Assembly: GCF_002252565.1 (NCBI RefSeq)
Contig: NZ_NPML01000031.1
Coordinates: 1 to 64,000 of the forward strand
DNA length: 64,000 nt
Direction: 5' to 3'
Source of the DNA: Petroclostridium xylanilyticum
GTDB taxonomy: Bacteria; Bacillota; Clostridia; SK-Y3
In this document: positions 16,549-29,293 of the stretch, one piece after another
Layout of the letters: each line of letters begins with the position of its first letter
How positions within the stretch are numbered: position 1 is the first letter of the stretch
Made by a program: the position numbers and the translations under genes
Notes under the pieces: generated by a model
The model's database searches: none
Seen by the model: the letters and a program-made list of their open reading frames with translations, nothing else
What the model was told of the DNA's origin: nothing

Positions 16549-16564
16549 ACACAAACGATTGCAT
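16549..16564 (+). promoter_or_regulatory. LacI-type operator before the alcohol dehydrogenase
   Basis: ACACAAACGATTG with core CAAACGATTG at 16552-16561 and following GCAT, matching the sites at 11554 and 15369. It lies about 30 bases upstream of the start codon. Confidence 0.7.
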
Positions 16565-16593
16565 AAGTATCAATTTCAAAGAAGGTGAAAAAG

Positions 16594-17682
16594 TTGAAGA
16601 GCAGAGCAATGGTATTAACCGGTTTTAAAAAGCCTTTGGAAGTATCAGAAATAGAAATTCCTCTTCTGGATGAAGGACAAGTGCTTGTAAAAATAAATGC
16701 AGCCGGAGTTTGCGGCTCGGATGTGCATATGTGGAAAGGAGAAGACCCCCGCACACCGCTGCCAATCATATTGGGCCATGAGGGAATTGGGACCATAGCA
16801 GATATCAAAGGAAAACGTGAATGCGTCGGAGGGGGAAGTCTTAAAATTGGTGATCTGGTGTTGTGGAACCGTGGAATTACTTGCGGCAGGTGTTTTGCCT
16901 GTAAAGTTTTAAACGATCCATCATTGTGCCAGAACCGGAAGGTCTATGGGATAAATCGCTCTTGCAATATAGCTCCTTATTTAAATGGATGCTATGAAGA
17001 GTATGTAATTTTGACGGCTGATACAGATATTTTCAAAGTAAAGGAAAAAGTGGATCCTGCTATCCTGGTTTCAGCTTCTTGCTCGGGGGCTACCATTGCG
17101 CATGCCTTTGATATAGTTAAATCCTCAGTAGGAGACACTGTCCTGATACAGGGACCCGGACCGTTAGGAGTATATGCAGTAGCTTTTGCCAGGAGTTTGG
17201 GCGCTTCAGAAATAATTGTTATTGGTGGTTCAACAGGGCGGCTAGAACTTTGTAAAGAGTTTGGAGCAACTGTTACTTTAAATCGTAAGGAAACAACTGC
17301 TGAGGAAAGAAAAGAGCAGGTTATGAATCTAACTCATGGACGTGGAGTGGATTTGGTGATAGAAGCTGTGGGTTCCAAGGGTGTGGTTGAGGAAGGGATT
17401 AAACTTTTAAGGACCGGGGGGACATACTTATCTACCGGTTATGCTCAACCGGCAGGAGTAGAACAAGTTGACTTTTACCTGGACATAGTGCGTAAAAATG
17501 TTAAAATCCAGGGAGTTTGGGTAAGTGATACACGTCATACCTACCAGGCTATGCATTTAGTACTTAATAATAAAGAGTTATTCAGCAAAATGATTACCCA
17601 TCGTTTTCCATTAGAACAGGCTAACGAGGCACTTGCTGTAATGGACAGTAGAGATGCTTTAAAAGCTGTATTATTGCCTTAA
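16594..17682 (+). CDS. Zinc-dependent alcohol dehydrogenase (MDR family)
   Basis: 362 residues from TTG at 16594, eight to ten bases after AGAAGG; the upstream in-frame GTG at 16585 touches the ribosome site. Catalytic zinc region CGSDVHMWKG with GHE (LGHEGIGTIA), the four structural zinc cysteines in CGRCFACKVLNDPSLC, and a Rossmann fold with GPGPLGVYAVAFARSLGA. It oxidises a secondary or sugar alcohol with NAD(P)+. The LacI-type operator ahead of it ties it to the neighbouring regulator and flavoenzymes. Similarity is to sorbitol/threonine dehydrogenase-like enzymes, but the substrate cannot be named. Confidence 0.9.
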   Translation: MKSRAMVLTGFKKPLEVSEIEIPLLDEGQVLVKINAAGVCGSDVHMWKGEDPRTPLPIILGHEGIGTIADIKGKRECVGGGSLKIGDLVLWNRGITCGRCFACKVLNDPSLCQNRKVYGINRSCNIAPYLNGCYEEYVILTADTDIFKVKEKVDPAILVSASCSGATIAHAFDIVKSSVGDTVLIQGPGPLGVYAVAFARSLGASEIIVIGGSTGRLELCKEFGATVTLNRKETTAEERKEQVMNLTHGRGVDLVIEAVGSKGVVEEGIKLLRTGGTYLSTGYAQPAGVEQVDFYLDIVRKNVKIQGVWVSDTRHTYQAMHLVLNNKELFSKMITHRFPLEQANEALAVMDSRDALKAVLLP

Positions 17683-17957
17683 AAACTGTTAAAATCACCT
17701 TTTATACTAAAAACCATATCTAAAACAATATCTTATCAAAAATATACTTTTATAAACAAATATGTTAATTATTTCACAGATAACATCTATACTTGCAAAA
17801 GCATCAAATTTAATGTATATTATATATAATTGTAAAACACTGCATAAGTGGCTGTAATCATATAAATTTTAGAAACTGTTATGTAAAATTCATAGCAAAT
17901 ATTTTGCAGGAGCTTTGGGGGAGTCCTTGCAATTTTAAAGATTTAGGGAGGGTCAAG
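17683..17957. other. AT-rich spacer before nfnAB
   Basis: No gene. TTGCAA near 17793 and overlapping TATATT/TATAAT boxes around 17817-17829 could form the nfnAB promoter. The ribosome site AGGGAGGGTC is directly before the ATG at 17958. Confidence 0.4.
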
Positions 17958-20190
<2,233 letters not shown>

Positions 20191-20198
20191 GTTTATAG

Positions 20199-20266
20199 TT
20201 CACAGTTAACAGTTCACAGAATTTTTGTAAAGTAAAAACAGGTGAATTGTTAACTGTGAATTTTTT
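20199..20266 (+). terminator. Repeat-derived terminator after nfnAB
   Basis: TTCACAGTTAACAGTTCAC (20199-20217) pairs with GTGAATTGTTAACTGTGAA (20242-20260) with one mismatch and is followed by TTTTTT. The arms are GTTCACAGTTAACAG-family repeats, so a dispersed repeat here serves as terminator. Confidence 0.75.
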
Positions 20267-20505
20267 ATCGGCAAATAAGAAAAAATACATAAAGAAGAAG
20301 TAAGATTTGGAATATTTTATGTCACATGAATTTTGCAATTTTTATTGCATTTATTGCAAGTTTTTTATAAAAAAAAGCAAAAAACATGTGTATGTATACA
20401 ATGAAATATATTTAAACACGTGATAGATAGCAAATGGAGACACAGAACACCTCTTGCATTGTTGTTTTTTGCTGGTCTTAATTTTGAAATTTTTATGAAA
20501 ACCTA

Positions 20506-20534
20506 TTGCAAAATTTGATCGAGTGCAATATAAT
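20506..20534 (+). promoter_or_regulatory. Strong sigma-A promoter of gdhA
   Basis: TTGCAA (20506-20511), exact 17-base spacer, TATAAT (20529-20534). The start of transcription would be about 20541, 120 bases before the gdhA start codon. Confidence 0.8.
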
Positions 20535-20540
20535 TATACT

Positions 20541-20648
20541 AAGTTTTTGGCAAACTTGTGCTGTCGGCTATACAGCATGAGTTTTGATGAATTCGTTTGG
20601 GGAAGCGAAGGAAATCTGCAGCCAAAAAACTGAGTTCAATTAATTTAC
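20541..20648 (+). ncRNA. Folded 5' leader of gdhA
   Basis: The predicted transcript starts inside AGTTTTTGGC (20542-20551), which can pair with GCCAAAAAACT at 20621-20631 and enclose an inner hairpin TGCTGT...ACAGCA (20559-20577) and a GA-rich segment. A mutually exclusive small hairpin AAGTTT-TTGGC-AAACTT (20541-20557) uses the same 5' bases. Two competing folds at the very 5' end suggest a regulatory leader, though I do not recognise a known riboswitch class and no terminator is seen before the AAGGGGGT ribosome site. Confidence 0.45.
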
Positions 20649-20663
20649 AAGGGGGTAAATTAA

Positions 20664-22013
<1,350 letters not shown>

Positions 22014-22035
22014 AAATGGTTTCAAGTCAGTTATG

Positions 22036-22069
22036 AAAAGCGATAAGGATATATCCTTATCGCTTTTTT
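22036..22069 (+). terminator. gdhA terminator
   Basis: AAAAGCGATAAGGAT and ATCCTTATCGCTTTT form a near-perfect stem ending in TTTTTT. Confidence 0.88.
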
Positions 22070-22256
22070 GGTAAAATACCATTAACTTCATAATAGTCCT
22101 TTACAATTAGTATATCTTGCATAAGTAAATTATGATATAATATATATACCAACTCCCTTATTTCATATAATCATACAGGTAACAACATTAGATTATAGTA
22201 TCTTATAGTTATAATTACTAGGGATTTTCATTTTTGCTTGATGGGGGATATAGTCT

Positions 22257-23891
22257 ATGTATAAACTGCTAGTTGTTGATGATGAATTGATGCACCGAAA
22301 AGGGTTGGCCAATATGATTAGAAAACTTAGACCCACTTATGAAGTATTTGAGGCTAAAAATGGTAAAGAAGCCTTAGAATTGATTACATCAAATACTATG
22401 GATATTGTTGTTACAGACGTAAAAATGCCTATTATGGATGGATTAGAACTAATTGAAAAACTTGGTGATAGGGCAAATAAAATGAAAGTTATTATACTAA
22501 GCGGTTACAGGTATTTTGAATATGCTCAAAAGGCTATTGGTTTAGGAGCATTTGATTATTTAATCAAACCGGTCCGTGAAGAGAAAATCGTCGAGATGTT
22601 AAAGAAAGTAGAGACAAGCATTGAACAAGACTTAATAAAAATTCGTGAGAGAGAAGACCTAATGAAACAGTTAAATAGCACCCTGCCAATTTATTTTGAG
22701 CATCAAATGAATAAATGGGTAAACGGACATCTAAGTGAAACTGAATTGAATGAAATAGGACAAATATTTCCGTACAGGGGAAGAGGAGCGGTTATTGCTG
22801 TATCCATCAGTAAATACGAGACTTTAATTAGAAATTATACCAGTGAAGCCCTAGATGAGATTAAACTGAATATGAAATATTATATGAAAGAAATTTTGGA
22901 TGCTTTAGGACATTCAATTTCTTTTTTTCTAGAGGATAAGAAAAATATTATGATATCAATACTTACCACAGATAATCGATTAGATTTATTGTCCGGGGCA
23001 AGTATAGAAAAGCTTAATAAATATATAAATCACTTAAAAATCAAATATGGGTTTGATGCTACTATTGGAATTAGCTGTGAATGTGAAAATATATTTAGTG
23101 AAGTTAAGACTTCGTTTCAACAGGCGTTAACCGCTTTATCTTATAAATTCTTTTATGGAATTGGAAGTATTATTTCGTATTCCAATATTTACCGTAATAT
23201 TAATAATCAATTTTTTGATATTTCCAAGGAAGAGGAGTCTTTAAAAGAAGCTATCCGGCAGATGAAAAGTAATATAGTGACCTCTACTATCAGCGGTATT
23301 TTTGAAAGGATTACGGAGAATAAATACTCTCTACCGCACCAATTTATTAAAAATATTATTCATATGACTTTAAATTTGGCAACAACTATCCGAAATTACG
23401 TAGATAACGAGTATTATAACCAGTTTATTGTAGATATTGAAAAACGGTTAAATGAGTGTGAAGAATACAACGAACTAAAAACAAAAGTGAATGATTTCTT
23501 ATTGCGAATGATTAGTATACTTGAGAATACAAAAAACCATAAGCATGAGTTTATTGTGCAAAAATGCATGCAATATATTGAGCAGCATTTTATGGAAGAG
23601 ATCTCACTGGAAACGGTTGCTGAAGCAATTTATTTTAGTCCATGTTATTTTAGCAGCATTTTTAAACACCATACAGGCATGACATTCAGCCAATATCTTT
23701 CACAGTTAAGGATTAAAAAAGCTCTGGAATTATTGGAGAATACAGATTATAAAGTATATGAAATCGCATCTAAAGTAGGTTACAAAGATGATAAATATTT
23801 TTATAGGGTGTTTAAGAAAGAATTTGGAGTTACGCCTGATGAATATCGACGACGTATTATAAATAACACTAATTTAGAGGGGATCTTATGA
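22257..23891 (+). CDS. AraC-type response regulator (YesN-like)
   Basis: 544 residues. N-terminal receiver domain with acidic pocket VVDDE and phospho-acceptor Asp54 in VVTDVKMP; Lys in YLIKPVREEK. A long middle region of about 280 residues follows, then a C-terminal AraC pair of helix-turn-helix motifs (about 435-535) with the family signature IASKVGYKDDKYFYRVFKKE. It overlaps the histidine kinase gene by four bases (ATGA). By family such regulators control extracellular carbohydrate uptake, here probably the ABC transporter and GH32 enzyme downstream. Confidence 0.93.
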   Translation: MYKLLVVDDELMHRKGLANMIRKLRPTYEVFEAKNGKEALELITSNTMDIVVTDVKMPIMDGLELIEKLGDRANKMKVIILSGYRYFEYAQKAIGLGAFDYLIKPVREEKIVEMLKKVETSIEQDLIKIREREDLMKQLNSTLPIYFEHQMNKWVNGHLSETELNEIGQIFPYRGRGAVIAVSISKYETLIRNYTSEALDEIKLNMKYYMKEILDALGHSISFFLEDKKNIMISILTTDNRLDLLSGASIEKLNKYINHLKIKYGFDATIGISCECENIFSEVKTSFQQALTALSYKFFYGIGSIISYSNIYRNINNQFFDISKEEESLKEAIRQMKSNIVTSTISGIFERITENKYSLPHQFIKNIIHMTLNLATTIRNYVDNEYYNQFIVDIEKRLNECEEYNELKTKVNDFLLRMISILENTKNHKHEFIVQKCMQYIEQHFMEEISLETVAEAIYFSPCYFSSIFKHHTGMTFSQYLSQLRIKKALELLENTDYKVYEIASKVGYKDDKYFYRVFKKEFGVTPDEYRRRIINNTNLEGIL

Positions 23892-25744
23892 AGTTATTTA
23901 AGCGTATAATAGATCGCTATTTAAATTTACAGTTTAAAACAAAATTAACTATTTCTTATATTATATTAATCGTTGTACCGCTATCTATTTTAGGAATAGG
24001 ATACTATAATAAAAGCTCTGATATCATTCTGCAGAATGCTAGGGAAAATATTTTAAATATTATAAAGAGAAGTAATGAAACTCTCAATGCAAGATTTATC
24101 TTAGCTGAAAATAGTGCTATATTTATGCATATTGATGAGGACCTTTTTGAAATTTTTAGTAATTTTGATGGACTCGACCTCAATAATCACAATAAATATA
24201 TGGAAGCGGACAGGAGAATCACCAAGACTATATTAAAGTATTTTCCCTTCTCCGAAGATATTTACTCTGTTAACATTGTTACCAGGCAGTTTACCTTTGG
24301 ACAAGACCTGCCCTTCTGGATCCCCAAAAATGGTTTTTCCAATTCAAATGTTTATTCTGTAGGATTGGAATCAAAGGACAGGCTTAAATGGATACCTACC
24401 TACGACCTTTTAGAAGAGTTTGATATACGAGAAAAAGAACAGTTGAGCCTGAAAAGGCATTCGCAATATGTTTTTTCTGCTGTACGACTGCTTAACAGTG
24501 CTATTATTAGAAACAATCTACTGGTAACTATGAATAAAGAGATAGAACGTCCCGTTCTAATTATTAATTTTAAAGAAGAAATGTTAAAGAAAACTTTTAA
24601 AGAAAGCACTTATATAGAAGGATCTTATTATTATGTTTTAACAAAAAACGGTGATGTTGTATCCCATTCTGATTCTGCTGAACCGGTTTCTTTCAATAAT
24701 ACACAGTGGTGGAACGATATAATTACCAAAGGAAGTGGGACAAATTTTATTTATATTAACGGCAAAAAAATGTTGGTATGTTTTGATACTATGAATATAA
24801 CCGGCTGGATTTCTGTTGTATTCGTTCCATATGATAAATTATTAAAAACCTTACCTACCATGCACCTTTATACCTTTTATATGACTATGGTGATCATATT
24901 AATATCTGCTGTGCTTGCTTCTTTCATATCAGGAAGGGTTACACTGCCTATAAAAAAGTTACTCTTAGCTATTAAAAGTATGGGAGAAGGAAATTTTAAT
25001 TCTAAAGTTGAAGAAATGGGAAATGGTGAATTGTCATATCTAATCTATAAATTTAATGAAATGAACGATAAAATTCAAAGGTTGATTGAAGAGAATTACC
25101 AGGTAAAAATTAAAGAAAAAGAAGCAGAGATAAAGGCTCTCAACTTTCAATTTAATCCCCATTTTATGTATAATACACTAAACATTATCAATTGGATGGC
25201 TATAGAAAATAATCAGGAAGAAATTAGCAAAATGCTTGTCAATTTATCGGAAATGCTTGAATATACAGCAAAAGATCATAAGGGTATGATTAATTTCATG
25301 GAAGATATGGAATATTTAAAGAGTTATGTTTATATTATGATGAAAAGGTTTGTAGGAAGATTTGCTGTACAATATGATATTGACCCTCAATTGTATAACT
25401 ATGATGTGCCCAAATTTTTTCTCCAGCCGTTTATAGAAAATGCATTAATTCATGGATTTGAAGAGATAGAAGAGGGTGGATTGATAAAAATATCCGGATG
25501 GATTGAGGATAATAAAAGATATTTCTGTGTAGAAGATAATGGAAAGGGAATGAGTGCTGAAAAAATTAAGGAAATTATGGAAATAGAAGAGGAGTCAGCA
25601 GGATCAGATAAGTCCATTGGAATAGATAATGTAAATAAAAGAGTCCAATTATTATACGGTAAACAGTATGGTGTGCATATAGAGTCTGAACTCTATAAGG
25701 GCACAAAGATAACCATTATTATACCACTTGAATCTACAACTTAA
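23888..25744 (+). CDS. Sensor histidine kinase (YesM-like)
   Basis: 618 residues. Membrane helices at about 18-40 and 320-345 flank an extracellular sensing domain; then HAMP, and a HisKA_7TM-independent His_kinase domain with the phospho-acceptor motif FQFNPHFMYNTLNIINW and ATPase motifs FIENALIHGF and VEDNGKGMS. This is the YesM type that pairs with AraC-type regulators. Translationally coupled to the regulator gene. It likely senses extracellular sugar directly or with the binding protein encoded next. Confidence 0.93.
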   Translation: MKLFKRIIDRYLNLQFKTKLTISYIILIVVPLSILGIGYYNKSSDIILQNARENILNIIKRSNETLNARFILAENSAIFMHIDEDLFEIFSNFDGLDLNNHNKYMEADRRITKTILKYFPFSEDIYSVNIVTRQFTFGQDLPFWIPKNGFSNSNVYSVGLESKDRLKWIPTYDLLEEFDIREKEQLSLKRHSQYVFSAVRLLNSAIIRNNLLVTMNKEIERPVLIINFKEEMLKKTFKESTYIEGSYYYVLTKNGDVVSHSDSAEPVSFNNTQWWNDIITKGSGTNFIYINGKKMLVCFDTMNITGWISVVFVPYDKLLKTLPTMHLYTFYMTMVIILISAVLASFISGRVTLPIKKLLLAIKSMGEGNFNSKVEEMGNGELSYLIYKFNEMNDKIQRLIEENYQVKIKEKEAEIKALNFQFNPHFMYNTLNIINWMAIENNQEEISKMLVNLSEMLEYTAKDHKGMINFMEDMEYLKSYVYIMMKRFVGRFAVQYDIDPQLYNYDVPKFFLQPFIENALIHGFEEIEEGGLIKISGWIEDNKRYFCVEDNGKGMSAEKIKEIMEIEEESAGSDKSIGIDNVNKRVQLLYGKQYGVHIESELYKGTKITIIIPLESTT

Positions 25745-25930
25745 AATAAAATTCCACTAATATAAAAATATTAGAGTGTAAATTTCACTTATTATTTATT
25801 ATAATCAAAGTAAATAGAGAAAGACTCATGAGTCCATCGAACTATGTAAAAAGGGGTGAAAATAACAATTCCTATATAAATTCCTTATAAACCTGTAAAA
25901 CTATTTTTAAATAAAGAAGGAGGATTTTTC

Positions 25931-27274
25931 GTGAAGCGTATTATTTCCATATTAATAGTTATGATAATGGTTATGGCATTATTTGCTGGATGCGGGTCAA
26001 ATAACCAGAAAAAAGCTGAAGATAATGCTGCAAGTAGCAACAATACAGCTAACAATTCCAGTTCAACCAGTAATTCCGACAAAGGTAAAGTAGTAGAAAT
26101 TACTTTTTGGCGTCCTCAAGCTAATGAAAATGAAGATAATTGGTATAAACAGAGAGTGGAAGATTTTAATAAAGCAAATGAAGGTAAAATACATCTTACT
26201 ATGGAAACCATTACAAGAGGTAACTCCTTTGCTTATGAAGACAAGGTTAATGCAGCTATTGCATCTCACACATTGCCTGATTTGATTTCTTTGGATGGTC
26301 CTAATGTTTCTAACTATGCAGCGTCAAACATTATTATTCCTTTAGACGAATATTATACAAAAGAAGAAATGGAAGATTTCGTACCTTCACTTATCCAACA
26401 AGGTACATACAACGGTAAGTTCTATGCAGTAGGTTTATGTGAATCTTCAGTTGTATTATTTTACAACAAGAAGATGTTCAAGGAAGCAGGCATTGAACCT
26501 CCTACAAAGCTTGAAGATGCCTGGACCTGGGATCAATGGTATGATGTAATGAAAAAAGTTGCCAAAGATGGTATCTATGGTACAAACATGATCAATGACA
26601 AGGGCGAATGGATGACTTATGCTTTTGAGCAGCTCTGGATTTCTAATGGAACAGATATCATCAATAAAGAAGGAACACAGGCTGAAGGTTGGGTAAATAG
26701 TCCTCAAGGTATCGAAGCTGCAGAGTTTCTACAAAAGCTTGCAAAAGAAAAGCTCTTTAATATCGATCCTACTCCTACCGAATTTGAAGAAGGAAAAGCA
26801 GCAACAAAACTTGGGGGGCCCTGGAATATTCCTGGATTCAAGAACTTCCCAGACTTAGAATGGGGAATTACATATTTTCCTTACAAAGCAGGAGGCAAGA
26901 AAACATCACCGTCCGGAAGCTGGGCGCTTGGTGTAACTTCTGACAGCAAGAATGCTAAAGAAGCAGTTGAAGCACTGAAGTTTTTAACGAATAAGGAAAG
27001 TTCAGTTGGTTTGGCAAAGGCAATCAGTATGCCTGCCAGCAGGAAGTCTGCATACGACAGTTTGCCTGAATACAATGATTTACCAATGAGAGTTATAAAG
27101 GATCAAGTAACCCAAATCTCAAATGCAAGACCTCGAACACCTGTATATCCTGTATTGACTCAAAAGTTTGCAGAAGCACTTAATGATATTATGATGGGGG
27201 CAGATGTGAAGAAAGCACTTGATAATGTAGCCAAGACTGTTGATGAAGAATACAAGAAAAATTACGCAAAATAA
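25931..27274 (+). CDS. Extracellular sugar-binding lipoprotein (ABC transporter)
   Basis: 447 residues from GTG, with AAGAAGGAGG upstream. Signal peptide with lipobox LFAGC (Cys21), then a Ser/Asn/Thr-rich linker and a family 1 solute-binding fold (VVEITFWRPQANENEDNWY, VVLFYNKKMFKEAGIEPPTK). It captures sugar outside the cell for the two permeases encoded downstream. Located between the two-component genes and permeases; probably binds fructo-oligosaccharides or sucrose given the GH32 gene, which is inference. Confidence 0.93.
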   Translation: MKRIISILIVMIMVMALFAGCGSNNQKKAEDNAASSNNTANNSSSTSNSDKGKVVEITFWRPQANENEDNWYKQRVEDFNKANEGKIHLTMETITRGNSFAYEDKVNAAIASHTLPDLISLDGPNVSNYAASNIIIPLDEYYTKEEMEDFVPSLIQQGTYNGKFYAVGLCESSVVLFYNKKMFKEAGIEPPTKLEDAWTWDQWYDVMKKVAKDGIYGTNMINDKGEWMTYAFEQLWISNGTDIINKEGTQAEGWVNSPQGIEAAEFLQKLAKEKLFNIDPTPTEFEEGKAATKLGGPWNIPGFKNFPDLEWGITYFPYKAGGKKTSPSGSWALGVTSDSKNAKEAVEALKFLTNKESSVGLAKAISMPASRKSAYDSLPEYNDLPMRVIKDQVTQISNARPRTPVYPVLTQKFAEALNDIMMGADVKKALDNVAKTVDEEYKKNYAK

Positions 27275-27300
27275 ATTGAAATTATTCTGAATTGGTGAAT

Positions 27301-27358
27301 AAAATATGCTGCGGCATTACAATGTTATTTAAAATATGTGTACTGCCGCACATATTTT
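27301..27358 (+). terminator. Hairpin between binding protein and permease genes
   Basis: AAAATATG-CT-GCGGCA pairs with TGCCGC-A-CATATTTT over 14 base pairs and ends in a short T-rich stretch. Such hairpins commonly keep the binding-protein mRNA more abundant than the permease mRNA by partial termination or 3' end protection. Confidence 0.6.
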
Positions 27359-27427
27359 ATTAAATTACCAACTATGACTTTAATATTAAAAGGGAGTAAG
27401 AAATTTTTGAATTAAGGGTGGACTTTT

Positions 27428-28348
27428 ATGGCAATGGAAAATTTAAGTTTGGCAAAGAAGTCTAAAGTGTCGTCGGTGAGCCTTTACAGAAAACAGGAGA
27501 CTGTAATGGGTTATGCTTTTATCATACCTGCAGTTGTACTAATAATAGTTTTTTTACTCTTACCGGCTGCTTTGGCATTTATATATAGTTTGACTGATTT
27601 CTATCTTTTGAAGCCTGATAAAATGAAATTTATAGGCATTGAAAACTATGCAAAACTGATAAAAGACGAGCTTTTTTATAAATCTTTATATAATACTTTT
27701 TATTTTACGTTGGTTGTAGTACCTTATCAATGCGGACTGGCGCTGTTTTTGGCAATATTAATCAATAAAAAACTTAAGTTTACAAATTTATTCAGAATAG
27801 CTTACTTCAGCCCGCTGATTACCTCCATGACGGTTGTAGCTATTCTATGGATATTCCTTTATAATCCTAATCAAGGTCTTATTAATTCTGCATTAAATCA
27901 TTTAGGTATACCCAATCAGCCATTTTTAAGAAGTGCTAAACAGGCTATGAACTCTATCATCTTTATGTCGGCATGGCAGGCGGCAGGCTATCAAATGATG
28001 ATATTTTTGGCAGGGTTACAAAATATACCAAAAGATTTATATGAAGCTGCTTCCATTGATGGTGCAAACGCATTCCAGCAGTTTAGGTATGTTACGTTAC
28101 CTGGATTATACAATGTGACGGTATTTGTATTAATGATAACCACTATTCAGGCTATGAAGCTATTCACCCAACCTTATATAATGACGCAGGGCGGTCCAGA
28201 AAACACCACAAGAACTCTCGCCTACTACATCTATCAACATGGATTTCAGTTTAGAAGCGTAGGTTATGCTTCAGCATTGTCAGTTGTATTTTTCTTGGTG
28301 GTTGTATGCATTTCTATGTTTATGAGAAGATTTATTAAAGAAGATTAG
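27428..28348 (+). CDS. Sugar ABC transporter permease, UgpA/MalF type
   Basis: 306 residues with six predicted membrane helices. The conserved EAA loop reads YEAASIDGANAFQQFRYVTLPG, the contact site for the ATPase. First of two permeases; the second begins 24 bases later. No ATPase gene is present in the locus, so a shared MsiK/UgpC-type ATPase encoded elsewhere is expected. Confidence 0.94.
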   Translation: MAMENLSLAKKSKVSSVSLYRKQETVMGYAFIIPAVVLIIVFLLLPAALAFIYSLTDFYLLKPDKMKFIGIENYAKLIKDELFYKSLYNTFYFTLVVVPYQCGLALFLAILINKKLKFTNLFRIAYFSPLITSMTVVAILWIFLYNPNQGLINSALNHLGIPNQPFLRSAKQAMNSIIFMSAWQAAGYQMMIFLAGLQNIPKDLYEAASIDGANAFQQFRYVTLPGLYNVTVFVLMITTIQAMKLFTQPYIMTQGGPENTTRTLAYYIYQHGFQFRSVGYASALSVVFFLVVVCISMFMRRFIKED

Positions 28349-28372
28349 TACGCAAAATGGAGGTGCTGTCTT

Positions 28373-29215
28373 ATGTCATTTAAGTTAAACAAAACATTGG
28401 GTAAATCCTTATATTATTTATTTAATATTATCATGTCATTTTTATTTATAGCTCCCCTTTTATGGATGGTGGTGTCATCCTTAAAACCGGAAAACCGCAT
28501 ATTTGCAGATTTAAGTTCTTTTAATGCGTTTTTGCCCCTGGATTTTACATTTGAAAATTACTTCAAAGCGTTTAAGAGAATACCTATGATGAAATACTTA
28601 TTTAACAGCATCTTTTATGTTACAGTAATTGTTATAAGCGGTCTGGTTGTAAACTCAATTTGCGGATATGCCTTGGCGAAGCTGCATTTTAAAGGAAGAG
28701 ATTTTATTCTCACGGTTATTATCGTTTTAATAATCGTCCCTTTTGAAAGTATAATTTTACCTCTTTATTTAATTGTAAACAGCTTCAGATGGGTTAATAC
28801 ATGGTATGCACTTATTGTACCGTTTATTGCAAATTGCTTTAGTATTTTTATGTTTAGACAATTCTTTGTTGATATACCAAACGAATTATTAGAGGCTGCT
28901 GCGATTGACGGCGCATCACCTATGAAAACTTTTATTACAATTGTAATACCTGCGTCTTACCCCGTTTTCGCAACAGTGTTTATATTAGACTACGTTTCTC
29001 ACTGGGGAGATTTTATGTGGCCTATATTGGTTTCTACAGGAGAATCAATGCGAAACATTCAGTTAGGTATTCAAACGTTTTTTACGTTGCCTCCAATTTA
29101 TTATGGTCAGATCATGGCAACCTTAACGGTAACAACTTTACCAATGGCTTTATTATTCCTGTTCTTCCAAAAATACTATGTCCAGGGTATTACAAGTACA
29201 GGTATAAAAGGTTAA
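28373..29215 (+). CDS. Sugar ABC transporter permease, UgpE/MalG type
   Basis: 280 residues, six helices, with EAA-loop sequence LEAAAIDGASPMKTFITIVIP. Preceded by TGGAGGTGC. It pairs with the upstream permease to form the channel for the binding-protein-delivered sugar. Short spacing to both neighbours supports one transcript with the GH32 gene. Confidence 0.94.
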   Translation: MSFKLNKTLGKSLYYLFNIIMSFLFIAPLLWMVVSSLKPENRIFADLSSFNAFLPLDFTFENYFKAFKRIPMMKYLFNSIFYVTVIVISGLVVNSICGYALAKLHFKGRDFILTVIIVLIIVPFESIILPLYLIVNSFRWVNTWYALIVPFIANCFSIFMFRQFFVDIPNELLEAAAIDGASPMKTFITIVIPASYPVFATVFILDYVSHWGDFMWPILVSTGESMRNIQLGIQTFFTLPPIYYGQIMATLTVTTLPMALLFLFFQKYYVQGITSTGIKG

Positions 29216-29293
29216 AGAAATGTATACTTATTATAGATGATTGATTATAGAACTGAGTATAAATAGAGCACGAAAAAGTAAGGAGAGTTTAAA

